64,000 bases of DNA, taken from Niallia circulans NBRC 13626. Lineage in GTDB: Bacteria > Bacillota > Bacilli > Bacillales > Cytobacillaceae. Under the pieces are notes generated by a model. The model was not told where the DNA came from and did not search any database. It saw only the letters and a list, made by a program, of their open reading frames with translations. Position numbers and translations under genes: made by a program. The DNA is taken from contig NZ_BCVE01000025.1 of NCBI RefSeq assembly GCF_001591585.1, positions 1 to 64,000 on the forward strand, written 5' to 3'. This document shows positions 45,245-53,803 of the stretch, in pieces; position 1 is the first letter of the stretch, and the number at the start of each line of letters is the position of its first letter.

Positions 45245-45985
45245 CTATAAATAATTGATATATAAATTATAATCAAAATTTCCATTTTTTTTAAATGAAG
45301 TATATTGTAACATGTTATTACTAAAAAACGGGAGATTTTCCACTAGATTTTCCATTTTAAATTCTTTGTTTTCATATAACGTTTGCTTCCTGTAGATAAA
45401 TAGCGGTGATCCAATGACAAATATAATGATTCCTATAGGCAATTCAACATTATGTATTAATGTTCTTTGGTAGAATATCCGCTCAAATTAAAAGCAAGCC
45501 TCCTACTAGAAATGTTCCTAGCATTAACGTTTATAATCTTCCCCAAAAACACTTCTACATATATGGGGAATAATAAGCCCAACAAAACCAAACATTCCTG
45601 CATATGCAACCAATGTTCCTGTAACCAGAGCAGTAGCAATCATGTAAGATTTACGGAAAACGCTTAAATCAATTCCCAGAGTAATAGTAGATTCATCCCA
45701 AAGTAGCCTTGTGTTTAACACGCGATATTGAAAAAGAAACAAAATGCACCCTAGCATAATGACTACTGCCATAATAGGGACTTTTGTCCAACTAGATGAT
45801 GCTAAGCTTCCCATAGACCCAAAAATAACTGTTTTGATACCATCACATTTATTAGAAAAATAAATAATGAGGCTAGAGAAGGAACCACATAATGTAGTAA
45901 TCATAGCTCCAACAAAAGCACCAAACGCGACACCAAATTGGGATAAAATCGTACCACTGCTAACCCCAAATTTAATTTTTCCATA
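45245..45985 (-). pseudogene. Remnant of a FecCD-type iron-siderophore permease
   Basis: Minus-strand frames encode LLWDESTITLGIDLSVFRKS, then YAGMFGFVGLIIPHICR, a frameshifted LGTFLVGGLLLI with a stop, and PIGIIIFVIGSPLFIYRK. These are conserved FecCD motifs (GFVGLIIPHICR, PIGI.T...G.P.F). Stops and shifts break the frame and the N-terminal third is missing. No binding protein or ATPase remains. Confidence 0.82.
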
Positions 45986-45988
45986 ATA

Positions 45989-46031
45989 AAAGAGCCCTTC
46001 CATGCTTATACTAAACATCGAAGGGCTCTTT
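45989..46031 (-). terminator. Terminator of the lipase gene
   Basis: AAAGAGCCCTTC pairs perfectly with GAAGGGCTCTTT around a 19-base loop, followed by TTATTA on the minus strand. Confidence 0.85.
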
Positions 46032-46043
46032 ATTATTCTTATC

Positions 46044-46682
46044 TTAATTGGTGTTTTTTCCCCCACCATTTAAAGCTTCTTTAATTAACTCATTTACCTT
46101 ACTATTTACTACTAATCCTAAATGGCCAACACCGCTTATTTGTATGTTTTTAGCGCCTTCCAATTTTGAGAGCATATTAGGAACTAAATAATCATTTTTG
46201 CTGTAAATAGAAGTATAAAGGATTTTATGATTAGGATCTTTTCCCACAGGTGCTTTTGACGTAATGAATTTATTTGGAGATCCCAATGTAATCACATCAT
46301 TTACCTTCGTTCCGCCCGTATTTTGGATATACTTAAGGGTATTGATTCCACCAGCACTGTGACCGATAATATCTACTTTGTTTTTTCCCGTTTCCTTTAA
46401 CACTTTATCTACATATGATTCAAGCTGCTTAGCATTCGTCAAGCTGTTGCCTGTTTTATCAATTAATTCAATTGCGAATAATTCATCAGAAGACCAGCCT
46501 TGCTTAAGCAAATAATTTTTTATCGCAAGAAAGTTTGTACTGCTGCCGCCAGTTCCATGAACATAGATTACTGGATCATGTCCAGTTGTCTGAGCTTTTA
46601 AAACAGTTGGTTTCATCCCCATAACAGAAATGATTATCGCGATACTCATAGTTAGTGATAATAATAGTTTAGTTTTTCTCAT
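46044..46682 (-). CDS. Secreted lipase, family I.4 (LipA-like)
   Basis: 212 residues. Signal peptide MRKTKLLLSLTMSIAIIISV, then DPVIYVHGTGGSSTNFLAIK, the oxyanion region, and the nucleophile motif GHSAGG with Ser. The Asp is in SIYSKNDYLV and the His in GVGHLGL, giving the alpha/beta hydrolase triad. B. subtilis LipA is the closest named relative; its lid-less fold acts on medium-chain esters. GGAGGAAC precedes the ATG. Free-standing with a clear terminator. Confidence 0.92.
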   Translation of the reverse strand: MRKTKLLLSLTMSIAIIISVMGMKPTVLKAQTTGHDPVIYVHGTGGSSTNFLAIKNYLLKQGWSSDELFAIELIDKTGNSLTNAKQLESYVDKVLKETGKNKVDIIGHSAGGINTLKYIQNTGGTKVNDVITLGSPNKFITSKAPVGKDPNHKILYTSIYSKNDYLVPNMLSKLEGAKNIQISGVGHLGLVVNSKVNELIKEALNGGGKNTN

Positions 46683-47007
46683 GATGTTCCTCCCTGTTTG
46701 GTTGACTGCTATCTTGCTATATCATTGTTATATATTTTAAGAGCAGAAACAACCGGTAACTTTTTCTAGTCTGTTTAAAGATTATATGAATATGCCTTTT
46801 GGATCCACAACTTTACTCAAAAATACATGATACAAAACTCCTTTTCTTTTTCATTATTGTAATAAACCTTTTTTATTCATTTCCTCCTCTTCAACAAAAG
46901 TAAACAAAACAGAGACTAAGTTATTAAACAATACTATCTTTTATGTACATACATCCTCTCATCGACCCCAGCGTCAATTCGTGAATAGCTTGTTAGCTAG
47001 AAAATAA

Positions 47008-47036
47008 AAAAACACGGCTAGTACTAACCGTGTTTG
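47008..47036 (-). terminator. Terminator of the DUF3231 gene
   Basis: AAACACGG pairs with CCGTGTTT; seven T on the minus strand. Confidence 0.83.
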
Positions 47037-47040
47037 AGAA

Positions 47041-47553
47041 TTAACAATCACCATGTTTATTAAGATGTAATGGCGGTGGAATAAGCCAGCCTTTTTCTTT
47101 ATTTAAGCGAAGAACTTTTGCTCCAAGAGCTGCCTTTTTGGTATGAAATTGACCATACATAGCAGCAACGTCTTCTCTGATGTATTTCCCAATTATTTGG
47201 CTGCAGGTAACTAAGCCCGCAGCAATATCAGCAGAAAGTGTAGCTGCTATTGCAGGATCTGGAATTTTTGCTCCAACTGGAATATCCTCTAAACATGCTT
47301 CAGGAGGTTCGGGAGCAGCTGGTGGTGTAGCGACACCATTTTCTTTCAGAATTTCTTCTAGCTGTTTTTTTTCTTCCTGACAAGTTTCAATAGCTTCGAC
47401 TAATAACTTCTTTAAATCCCCATCACCAGCATGATTCAACATCGTTTGGTAACCTGCTGTCATACTGTTTCCGGCCAATAGGGAAGCCCAAATATCAAAA
47501 ACTTCCCCATAGTGTAAGGGCTCTTCCTTTGGATTTCCAGATAAAATCCCCAT
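47041..47553 (-). CDS. DUF3231 family protein
   Basis: 170 residues, helical. PLHYGEVFDIWASLLAGNSM near the start, and LSADIAAGLVTCSQIIGKY in the C-terminal half, with the Ala/Pro-rich loop ATPPAAPEPPEACLEDIPVG. Matches DUF3231 (ferritin-like, unknown function) and is common in Bacillus. AGGAGG precedes the ATG. Confidence 0.84.
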   Translation of the reverse strand: MGILSGNPKEEPLHYGEVFDIWASLLAGNSMTAGYQTMLNHAGDGDLKKLLVEAIETCQEEKKQLEEILKENGVATPPAAPEPPEACLEDIPVGAKIPDPAIAATLSADIAAGLVTCSQIIGKYIREDVAAMYGQFHTKKAALGAKVLRLNKEKGWLIPPPLHLNKHGDC

Positions 47554-48098
47554 TATAATCCTCCTTCATGTTAAGTAATTCTCTAGTTAGTGCATCTGTT
47601 CGCACTTCCATAGCTTTTCCAACAATAGAGAAGATTATTGATATTACGGTCGTTTTTTTCAAATAATATAAGCTATCACAACAATGATTAATATTATGCT
47701 AATAGACAACACCCGATTTTTAGTCTTTTTAAGGAAATAGATGCTGAAATCACTTAATATGTTGACTCACAGCAATAAACTAAAACTCTGAAAGTACAAT
47801 GAAGGAAAAAAACTTGTTAAAAATAAACGATGATAGGACAGAAATATTTCGATCCCCCTAAGTTACCTCTAATATGTACTAATCGGTTTATTATCCGAGA
47901 AAATCAACTAACACTATAGCTAATTTCTTTGTTCTTGTCGTTTATTACTTTAAAATGGTCATTTTCCTTCATAAATAGCTGAACTATTTAACGATATTGC
48001 TTTCAATTCTAAGTAGTGATGTCTTTAATGTAGTCACAAGAAGGCTTTGTTCTAGTAACAATACGTTAGCATCTAGCCATTAGACAAGAGTGTTATCA
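47554..48098. other. Gene-free intergenic stretch
   Basis: About 545 bases, AT-rich, without a supported gene. It holds the promoter region of the DUF3231 gene; no repeat or hairpin stood out. Confidence 0.5.
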
Positions 48099-48569
48099 CT
48101 ATTTTTTTTTTAATGATTTTCTTTCCTTTACAAACTGAAAGCCATATAAAAGTAAGGATTTAAAAAAGAATAACAATGATAGTTGATACTTTTTTAATCG
48201 AACTAACGAAGCAATTCCTAATTTTTTTAACCAATCTACCAAGAAATAGACGAAGATCGAATCAACCACTAAATTTATAAAAATGTATCTGAAGTATTTG
48301 CCGTAAGTCCATTTTAAAATCCACAAGGAACCAATAAAAAATGGGCCCCATAAAAAAGGAACAATGCCAGATAGCTTTGGATGAATTTTTTCGTACCACC
48401 ACCATTTTCGCTTTTTTGCAATTATATCTTCTATGGTGACAATCAAAGCTATAAATAACCCTGCTGGCAAAAATCTTTTTACAGCATCTTTCCCGATTAA
48501 AGGAAGGAAAAACCAAGACAGAAACATCATCAATACTAGTAATCCCCTTGAATGCCTCATCAACTTCAT
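48099..48569 (-). CDS. CBO0543-type small membrane protein (subgroup A)
   Basis: 156 residues, five hydrophobic helices. AVKRFLPAGLFIALIVTIED, then RKWWWYEKIHPKLSGIVPFL, WGPFFIGSLWILKWTYGKYF and a basic end. Shares these with 4313 and 29654. Start at 48569 because AGGAGGATTGTTA precedes it; a TTG at 48575 does not have a good ribosome site. Unknown function. Confidence 0.72.
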   Translation of the reverse strand: MKLMRHSRGLLVLMMFLSWFFLPLIGKDAVKRFLPAGLFIALIVTIEDIIAKKRKWWWYEKIHPKLSGIVPFLWGPFFIGSLWILKWTYGKYFRYIFINLVVDSIFVYFLVDWLKKLGIASLVRLKKYQLSLLFFFKSLLLYGFQFVKERKSLKKK

Positions 48570-49025
48570 TAACAATCCTCCTATTCATCCATTGGGAATA
48601 ATATTCCCAATAACAGGAAAAATATAAAAAGTATTTTATATAAAGAAATGGGCTAATTAAGGCAATCACTTTTCCCAGTTCATATTAGACTTATTCTATT
48701 GTTTATTTAGCGTAATCTGTATTTTTTACACTCCATTCTTTTTACCAGGAAAAAATTTTTCTATTAAGTCTTAAATGGTATATAAGTTACTTGTTCCCTT
48801 AGGTAATGTTTCCCCTTCCTTGAAAATCTGTTAATATTTTTTTATACTTCTCTTTACTCATGTTTATATATTAGGACTTATATGGGTACAGCCTAAATAC
48901 GTATGAAAATAGGTCATAAATTCACTTTTATTCCCCTTTATAAACGATACAGTTTTCCAAACTAAGTTTATCCTTCTAGCAAATGGAAATAATAATGGTA
49001 TAAACTATTATATGGAGGAGTTAAA
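48570..49025. other. Gene-free divergent intergenic stretch
   Basis: About 455 bases between a minus-strand and a plus-strand gene; promoters for both expected. No repeat or riboswitch found by eye. Confidence 0.5.
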
Positions 49026-50603
49026 GTGGCCGACAACGCTAATTACAATGAAAAATTACCACCTAACACCGAATCTTATTGGACAAACACTATTCATTTA
49101 CCAGAGTACCCATGCCTTGAGGATAACATGCAAGTTGATGTAGCTATTGTAGGTGGTGGCATTACAGGCATTACTTCCGCCTATCTGTTGGTGAATGAAG
49201 GTCTGAAAGTTGCTATTATCGAAGCAGACAAATTACTGAATGGGACAACGGGACATACCACAGCTAAAATCACTGCCCAGCACGATTTAATTTATGAGGA
49301 ACTAATTCGCTATGCCGGGAAAGACACGGCAAGATTATATTACGAGGCGAACACCGATGCTTTAAAATTTATTCAAGAAACGGTCAATAAGCATCAAATT
49401 GATTGTGATTTCACTCATCAAGATGCCTATGTATATACCACAACAGAAGAATATGCACGGAAACTAGAAAAAGAAGCAAAAGCCTATGAGGAGCTTCATA
49501 TTGAAGGAAAACTCGTAAACAAACTTCCTTTCGATTTAGAAATATATAATGCACTTGTTATGAAAAATCAAGCTCAATTCCATCCACTTAAGTACTTAGC
49601 TCATCTTACCAAAATAATCACCAAAAAAGGAGGATACATCTTTGAAAATACAACAGCTGTAAATATCGAGACTGGCGAACACCCCACAGTTCTTACCCGT
49701 GGGGGAGCACGAATTACAGCGAAATATGTTCTTTCCTGTTCTCATTTTCCCTTTTATGAGGGGGCTGGACTTTATTCTACAAGAATGCATGCAGACCGTT
49801 CCTATATTATTGCTGCAAAAGTAAAAACAGCCTATCCAGGTGGTATGTATATTAGTGCAGATGAGCCGAAAAGGTCTCTCCGGTATGCAACAATTAATGG
49901 GGAAGAAATGATTCTCATTTCTGGGGAAAGTCATAAAACAGGACAAGGCGGAGAAACACTGAAGCATTACGAAGCCTTAGAAGCGTTCGGTCAACAAGTA
50001 TTCGGAATTGAAAATATTATCTACCGCTGGTCAGCACAAGATCTAACTACTCTGGATAAAATTCCATACATTGGCGAAATTACTTCCGGCCAAAAAAATA
50101 TATTAATCGCTACTGGATACCGGAAATGGGGAATGACAAATGGAACTGCAGCTGCGCTTTTATTCCGAGATACCATACTCGGTAAAAAGAGCAAGTACCA
50201 GGAATTGTATTCTCCTTCCCGTTTCAATTTGAATCCAAGTCTAAAAAATTTCTTAACGCAAAATGCGAACGTTGTTAGTCACCTAATTAAAGGGAAATTA
50301 GAAATACCTCAAAACGATATCCATAACCTATCCCCTGATGAGGGAGCTGTTATTGACATTAATGGACAAAGAAAAGGAGCTTATAGAGATAAGGAAGGTA
50401 CGCTTCATATTGTCGATACAACTTGTACTCACATGGGGTGTGAAGTTGCATGGAATGATGGTGAACGATCTTGGGATTGCCCGTGCCATGGTTCTAGGTT
50501 CTCGTATACAGGAGAAGTTCTTGAAGGACCAGCTGAAAAGCCATTACAAAAATATGATTATAAAATGATCGATAACCTTACCTCAGAAGACTCCGGTTAT
50601 TAA
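49026..50603 (+). CDS. FAD-dependent oxidoreductase with C-terminal Rieske domain
   Basis: 525 residues. The dinucleotide loop DVAIVGGGITGITSAYLLVN is near residue 38, followed by a DAO-type substrate domain. The C-terminal 90 residues are a Rieske [2Fe-2S] domain: CTHMGC and CPCHGSRFSYTGEVLEGPAE hold the Cys/His ligands. This fusion occurs in Bacillus as a probable amine or sugar-acid oxidase with electron transfer to the cluster; substrate unknown. GTG start with GGAGGAG upstream. A very long perfect hairpin follows. Confidence 0.9.
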   Translation: MADNANYNEKLPPNTESYWTNTIHLPEYPCLEDNMQVDVAIVGGGITGITSAYLLVNEGLKVAIIEADKLLNGTTGHTTAKITAQHDLIYEELIRYAGKDTARLYYEANTDALKFIQETVNKHQIDCDFTHQDAYVYTTTEEYARKLEKEAKAYEELHIEGKLVNKLPFDLEIYNALVMKNQAQFHPLKYLAHLTKIITKKGGYIFENTTAVNIETGEHPTVLTRGGARITAKYVLSCSHFPFYEGAGLYSTRMHADRSYIIAAKVKTAYPGGMYISADEPKRSLRYATINGEEMILISGESHKTGQGGETLKHYEALEAFGQQVFGIENIIYRWSAQDLTTLDKIPYIGEITSGQKNILIATGYRKWGMTNGTAAALLFRDTILGKKSKYQELYSPSRFNLNPSLKNFLTQNANVVSHLIKGKLEIPQNDIHNLSPDEGAVIDINGQRKGAYRDKEGTLHIVDTTCTHMGCEVAWNDGERSWDCPCHGSRFSYTGEVLEGPAEKPLQKYDYKMIDNLTSEDSGY

Positions 50604-50612
50604 CTAAAATTA

Positions 50613-50657
50613 AGTAGGTAAAAACAGCTGAACCATATTCAGCTGTTTTTACCTACT
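50613..50657. terminator. Terminator with 20-bp perfect arms
   Basis: Arms 50613-50632 and 50638-50657 (inner part AACAGCTGAA/TTCAGCTGTT) are perfect inverted repeats with a 5-base loop, and a run of T follows at 50655-50662. Confidence 0.85.
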
Positions 50658-50698
50658 TTTTTATTAAAACGAAAGCACCCGTATTAATTTAAGTGGGA

Positions 50699-51265
50699 TT
50701 ATTCCTTTATTATTGAATAAATACAAATGTCAGTTAGCTTGCTGCCATCTGCGGATAAATCATCATTTCTTAAAATTCCTTCTAATTCAAAACCTAGTTT
50801 TTCTGGAATCGAACGACTTTTAACATTTGTTGATTCACATCTTATTCCAATCCTGCTAAAATTGAGTTGTTGAAAACCATGGTTAACTAACGCTCTTACT
50901 GCTTCTGTCATATATCCTTTGCCAGTATATTTTGTATTAATCCAGTATCCAATTTCACATTTAGCAATCTTCCAATTAATTCCGTGAAGGCTAGCAGTTC
51001 CAATAAATTCGTTAGTTGCCTTATGAAAGATAAGATAACGAAAGCTTTCTCTTTTCAAAAAATCAATATGGGCATTTCTCAAGATAATTTCTATTTCTTC
51101 AACAGTATGCATTGTTTGAAATAAGCTTAACCATTGCTTTAACTCATGAAATGAATCCTTTATAGCTTGGCATACGACATCGCCGTCACCAGCTTGAAGC
51201 GGTGCTCGAAGAATCAGTCTATCTGTTTCGATTTGTAACGGAATATCTAATAAAATAGGATTCAT
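50699..51265 (-). CDS. GNAT N-acetyltransferase, RimJ/RimL type
   Basis: 188 residues. LQIETDRLILRAPLQAGDGD at the start, then CEIGYWINTKYTGKGYMTEA as acetyl-CoA loop, and KSRSIPEKLGFELEGILRND near the end. Related to B. subtilis YdaF. AGAGGGGG precedes the ATG. Confidence 0.86.
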   Translation of the reverse strand: MNPILLDIPLQIETDRLILRAPLQAGDGDVVCQAIKDSFHELKQWLSLFQTMHTVEEIEIILRNAHIDFLKRESFRYLIFHKATNEFIGTASLHGINWKIAKCEIGYWINTKYTGKGYMTEAVRALVNHGFQQLNFSRIGIRCESTNVKSRSIPEKLGFELEGILRNDDLSADGSKLTDICIYSIIKE

Positions 51266-51376
51266 TTAAAATTCCCCCTCTAATACTTAAATTATGATTG
51301 TATTTATTATATTCTCTGGGTAACTAACTATCCCTGTTAGTAGCAGAACAAAAAACAAAAAAGAAGCATAAACAAT

Positions 51377-51490
51377 TTAAGAAGAGTTTGTGTTTATAAA
51401 TCCTTTCTTTGGTTCAAAACACCACTCAATATTTTCATTTAAACTCTTACCATCAAAATTTTCGTAAAATACCCAATTTTTATACTTCAA
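51377..51490 (-). pseudogene. Truncated duplicate of the DUF1349 gene
   Basis: TTG start at 51490 with AGGAGGGG upstream, as in the intact gene at 61527. It encodes KYKNWVFYENFDGKSLNENI, then EWCFEPKKGFINTNSS and a stop. Both flanks match too: the 5' leader (TAATTACATAAAC, GTTCTTAACTA) and a 3' AACAAAAAAGAAGCAT sequence like that after the intact copy. So the bulk of the gene was deleted from a duplicate. Confidence 0.8.
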
Positions 51491-51642
51491 TGATTCCCCT
51501 CCTATTAAATCAAACCTTACAATTACATAAACCAAATTTTATTTGTTCTTAACTAGATCTATCACGTATTTATTTAGTTTCTTTTTTTGCCTATAACTAT
51601 AATACTCTTATAACTACTAAGTCCATTTACATTATGATAGGA

Positions 51643-51783
51643 ATGGAAAGAGATAATTTAACGAAGGAGCAAACACTTCAACAAGTAAAGACCATTCAGC
51701 AGCAATTGGATAATGAGTCGATTGATTTTTAATTAGCTAAAGTTGGCTACTATAGTATTGTTAATGGCGAGAGAATGTTATGA
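51643..51783 (+). pseudogene. Possible remnant of an Abi-like gene
   Basis: From ATG at 51643, the frame reads MERDNLTKEQTLQQVKTIQQ, then QLDNESIDF, an in-frame stop, and LAKVGYYSIVNGERML. The last part recalls the YY.L.GY segment of abortive-infection (Abi_2) proteins. Only 46 codons remain, so this is uncertain. Confidence 0.3.
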
Positions 51784-51995
51784 ATATGCTAGTTTTACTT
51801 CACATCAATAAAATAAGCATAAAAGATGTAGATTAAATATCGTACACTTTTTAGGCTTCCTTTCGGGCAATTAATGAAAGTTCTGTTCTAAGTTATCGGG
51901 CAACTTTATAACAGAGGTTATTAGGAATGCAAAAGTTAAAAAATTATATTTTTAGATTAGACTGACCTAGCCAAATGGGGCAGTAATAAAATACC

Positions 51996-52045
51996 AACAT
52001 ATGCTGCCTGTTGCCAATCTCTATTGGTAACAGGCAGCATATGTT
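51996..52045. repeat. Long inverted repeat beside the IS3 remnant
   Basis: AACATATGCTGCCTGTTG and its reverse complement (CAACAGGCAGCATATGTT, with one mismatch in the longer arms) form a 23-bp stem around a CTCT loop. No T tract follows, so it is not a normal terminator. Confidence 0.75.
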
Positions 52046-52310
52046 TACTCGCTATGATCCTCATAAACTGTTCTACATGTTCTGTTACTTCTTTTGAACC
52101 CTCTCTAATTTTACATTCGAATGAAAAGGCTCAATGACTGTGTTTTCCCAATAGTTTCCTCGGCGTGACATACTACTGACTAAATTTTTTCTTTAATCAT
52201 ATTTTTTGATATGTATAAGAAGCGTAGACGCTGCATTGATCAGAATGGATGATTATGCCTTTATGGTTTCCTCATTTTGCTAAGACTTCACCAAGGGGCA
52301 ATCACCAAAA
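52046..52310 (-). mobile_element. Remnant of IS3-family transposase (OrfB)
   Basis: Minus-strand frames give NHKGIIIHSDQCSVYASYTY, then after a frameshift SMSRRGNYWENTVIEPFHSN, then VKLERVQK and EVTEHVEQFM. HSDQ and VIE are the second Asp and the Glu of the DDE motif, and SMSRRGN.W.N is the IS3 signature. Stops and shifts prevent expression, and only about 85 residues of some 280 remain. Confidence 0.85.
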
Positions 52311-52424
52311 TTGATGATATAGCTTATAAGCTACGATTTATTTATTAAACAAGTCTATAATTATTGAAAACCCACTGTTATTTCCTGCCTGTCCAATTAC
52401 TATTTCTACACAGAGAGAATCTAA

Positions 52425-53036
52425 TCACTTTTCTTTTTGATAAAATCGGCGGGCTTTAGCTCGATTGCCGCAATCAGCCATTGAACACCAGCGACGGCTC
52501 CTATTCCGACTCGTATCAAAAAATAACCATCCACAAGAGTCGCCCTCACATTTTTTGACTCGTTCTAAATCGTTTTTAGAAACAAGTAAATCAACAGCAG
52601 ATTGCAAAATTGGAGGCAGCATAGTGTCCAAGTTTTCCTCGTTATCCATGAACTTCAACGTGTAATGATCCTTTTCATGGATTACACGCAAAGTTTGGTA
52701 GAAGTTACTTACAAAACCATTGAAACATTCAAGGTCTAGCGGATGTGGCGATGTCCCCTTTGAAACGGACTTGAAGATTTGATACATGACCTCCCGCATT
52801 TCGATAATCCGCTTTAGAACTTCTCCCGCTTCAGACGGTTTCTCCTCGGCCTTTAAAAGAAGTACTTTTGCTTTTTGTTTGGTCAAGACGTCAGCATGGA
52901 TGCACCAGTCGACTATTTTAGCGTAACTCGTAAACCAATCCCGCCTTTTCTCACCACTTTCCCGCCAACTGACAGTATTGATAAAATCCATACACAAACG
53001 TTCTCCGACCATCATATAAGAGTTCATTTCCGACAT
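52425..53036 (-). CDS. CGNR zinc-finger transcription factor with ABATE domain
   Basis: 203 residues. The N-terminal ABATE domain begins near GERLCMDFINTVSWRESG. The C-terminal zinc finger is CEGDSCGW, then RWCSMADCGNRAKARRF, containing the eponymous CGNR. Family members are putative regulators with ligand-binding N-domains. ATG at 53036 has AAGGAGC 7 bases upstream. It is divergent from a DinB-like gene, and the shared promoter has a 14-bp palindrome. Confidence 0.9.
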   Translation of the reverse strand: MSEMNSYMMVGERLCMDFINTVSWRESGEKRRDWFTSYAKIVDWCIHADVLTKQKAKVLLLKAEEKPSEAGEVLKRIIEMREVMYQIFKSVSKGTSPHPLDLECFNGFVSNFYQTLRVIHEKDHYTLKFMDNEENLDTMLPPILQSAVDLLVSKNDLERVKKCEGDSCGWLFFDTSRNRSRRWCSMADCGNRAKARRFYQKEK

Positions 53037-53073
53037 ATTCAAAGCTCCTTTACTATAACTATCATAATACAAA

Positions 53074-53133
53074 TTGACAGTTAGAATCAACCTAGCTATA
53101 ATTTAACCATCAAAAGTATTTTTGATGGTTAAA
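53074..53133 (+). promoter_or_regulatory. SigA promoter with palindromic operator for the DinB gene
   Basis: TTGACA (53074-53079), 17-base spacer, TATAAT (53097-53102), then a perfect palindrome TTTAACCATCAAAA / TTTTGATGGTTAAA (53102-53133) with a 4-base centre. The operator covers the start of transcription. The CGNR regulator is the likely binder. Confidence 0.88.
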
Positions 53134-53156
53134 CACTGAATTTAGGAGGTACTGAG

Positions 53157-53630
53157 ATGGACAATCCGATGTTGGTGGCTATTAGAACATTGTTGAAGGA
53201 AACATATGCTGGACCTGAAGAAAACGCAAGCTGGTACACAGAAGCGAAACCTGGTAGTGGTTTATTCGGAACACTTGAAAAGATATCGGCAGAAGATGCT
53301 TCAATACCTGTCAACGGTACGACAATCGCCGCACAAACAGATCATACCCGCTATTACTTATGGGTTGCGAACTCTTACTTAAATGGGGAAGTACCCAGTA
53401 AGGACTGGGGAGCATCATGGAAAATCACAACCGTTGATAAAATCACATGGGCTCAATTTACTGACGAACTTCAACAAGAATACACAAAACTAATAAAAAA
53501 GATTGATTCTCTTGGCTCCTTAGATAAACAAACATCGCATGGTTTGTTAGGGGCGCTCGCTCACTCCGCCTACCATCTCGGATCAATACGACAGATGATA
53601 AAATCGATTAAAGTTCCAAACCAAACATAA
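53157..53630 (+). CDS. DinB/YfiT-like metal-binding protein
   Basis: 157 residues, four-helix bundle. Starts MDNPMLVAIRTLLKETYAG. His ligands are in TDHTRYY and in LAHSAYHLGSIRQM. DinB-fold proteins often act as thiol transferases or hydrolases with a bound metal. Very strong promoter with operator upstream; AGGAGG precedes the ATG. Confidence 0.85.
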   Translation: MDNPMLVAIRTLLKETYAGPEENASWYTEAKPGSGLFGTLEKISAEDASIPVNGTTIAAQTDHTRYYLWVANSYLNGEVPSKDWGASWKITTVDKITWAQFTDELQQEYTKLIKKIDSLGSLDKQTSHGLLGALAHSAYHLGSIRQMIKSIKVPNQT

Positions 53631-53640
53631 TTCAGAAAAA

Positions 53641-53681
53641 AGCCTGTCACTAAGAACATACGTATCCCTTAGTGACAGACT
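53641..53681 (+). terminator. Terminator of the DinB gene
   Basis: AGCCTGTCACTAAG pairs with CTTAGTGACAGACT, followed by CTT. Confidence 0.8.
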
Positions 53682-53803
53682 CTTCCAATAAAGTGAAGGT
53701 ATTTAATTTAAACCATATCATTTAAAATAATTTTTTTATCAACTAGTATTAAATTCTCCTAATCTAGTCATCTTTAAAATTTCATGTATCATACTAGGTT
53801 TAT

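Noticed and set aside
45467-45667. Plus-strand small Cys-rich frame in the FecCD remnant
   Set aside because: The reverse strand carries clear FecCD motifs and this frame has no ribosome site.
49596-49967. Cys-rich antisense frame in the FAD-Rieske gene
   Set aside because: It is a reverse-frame artefact of the Rieske/FAD gene, with no start signal.
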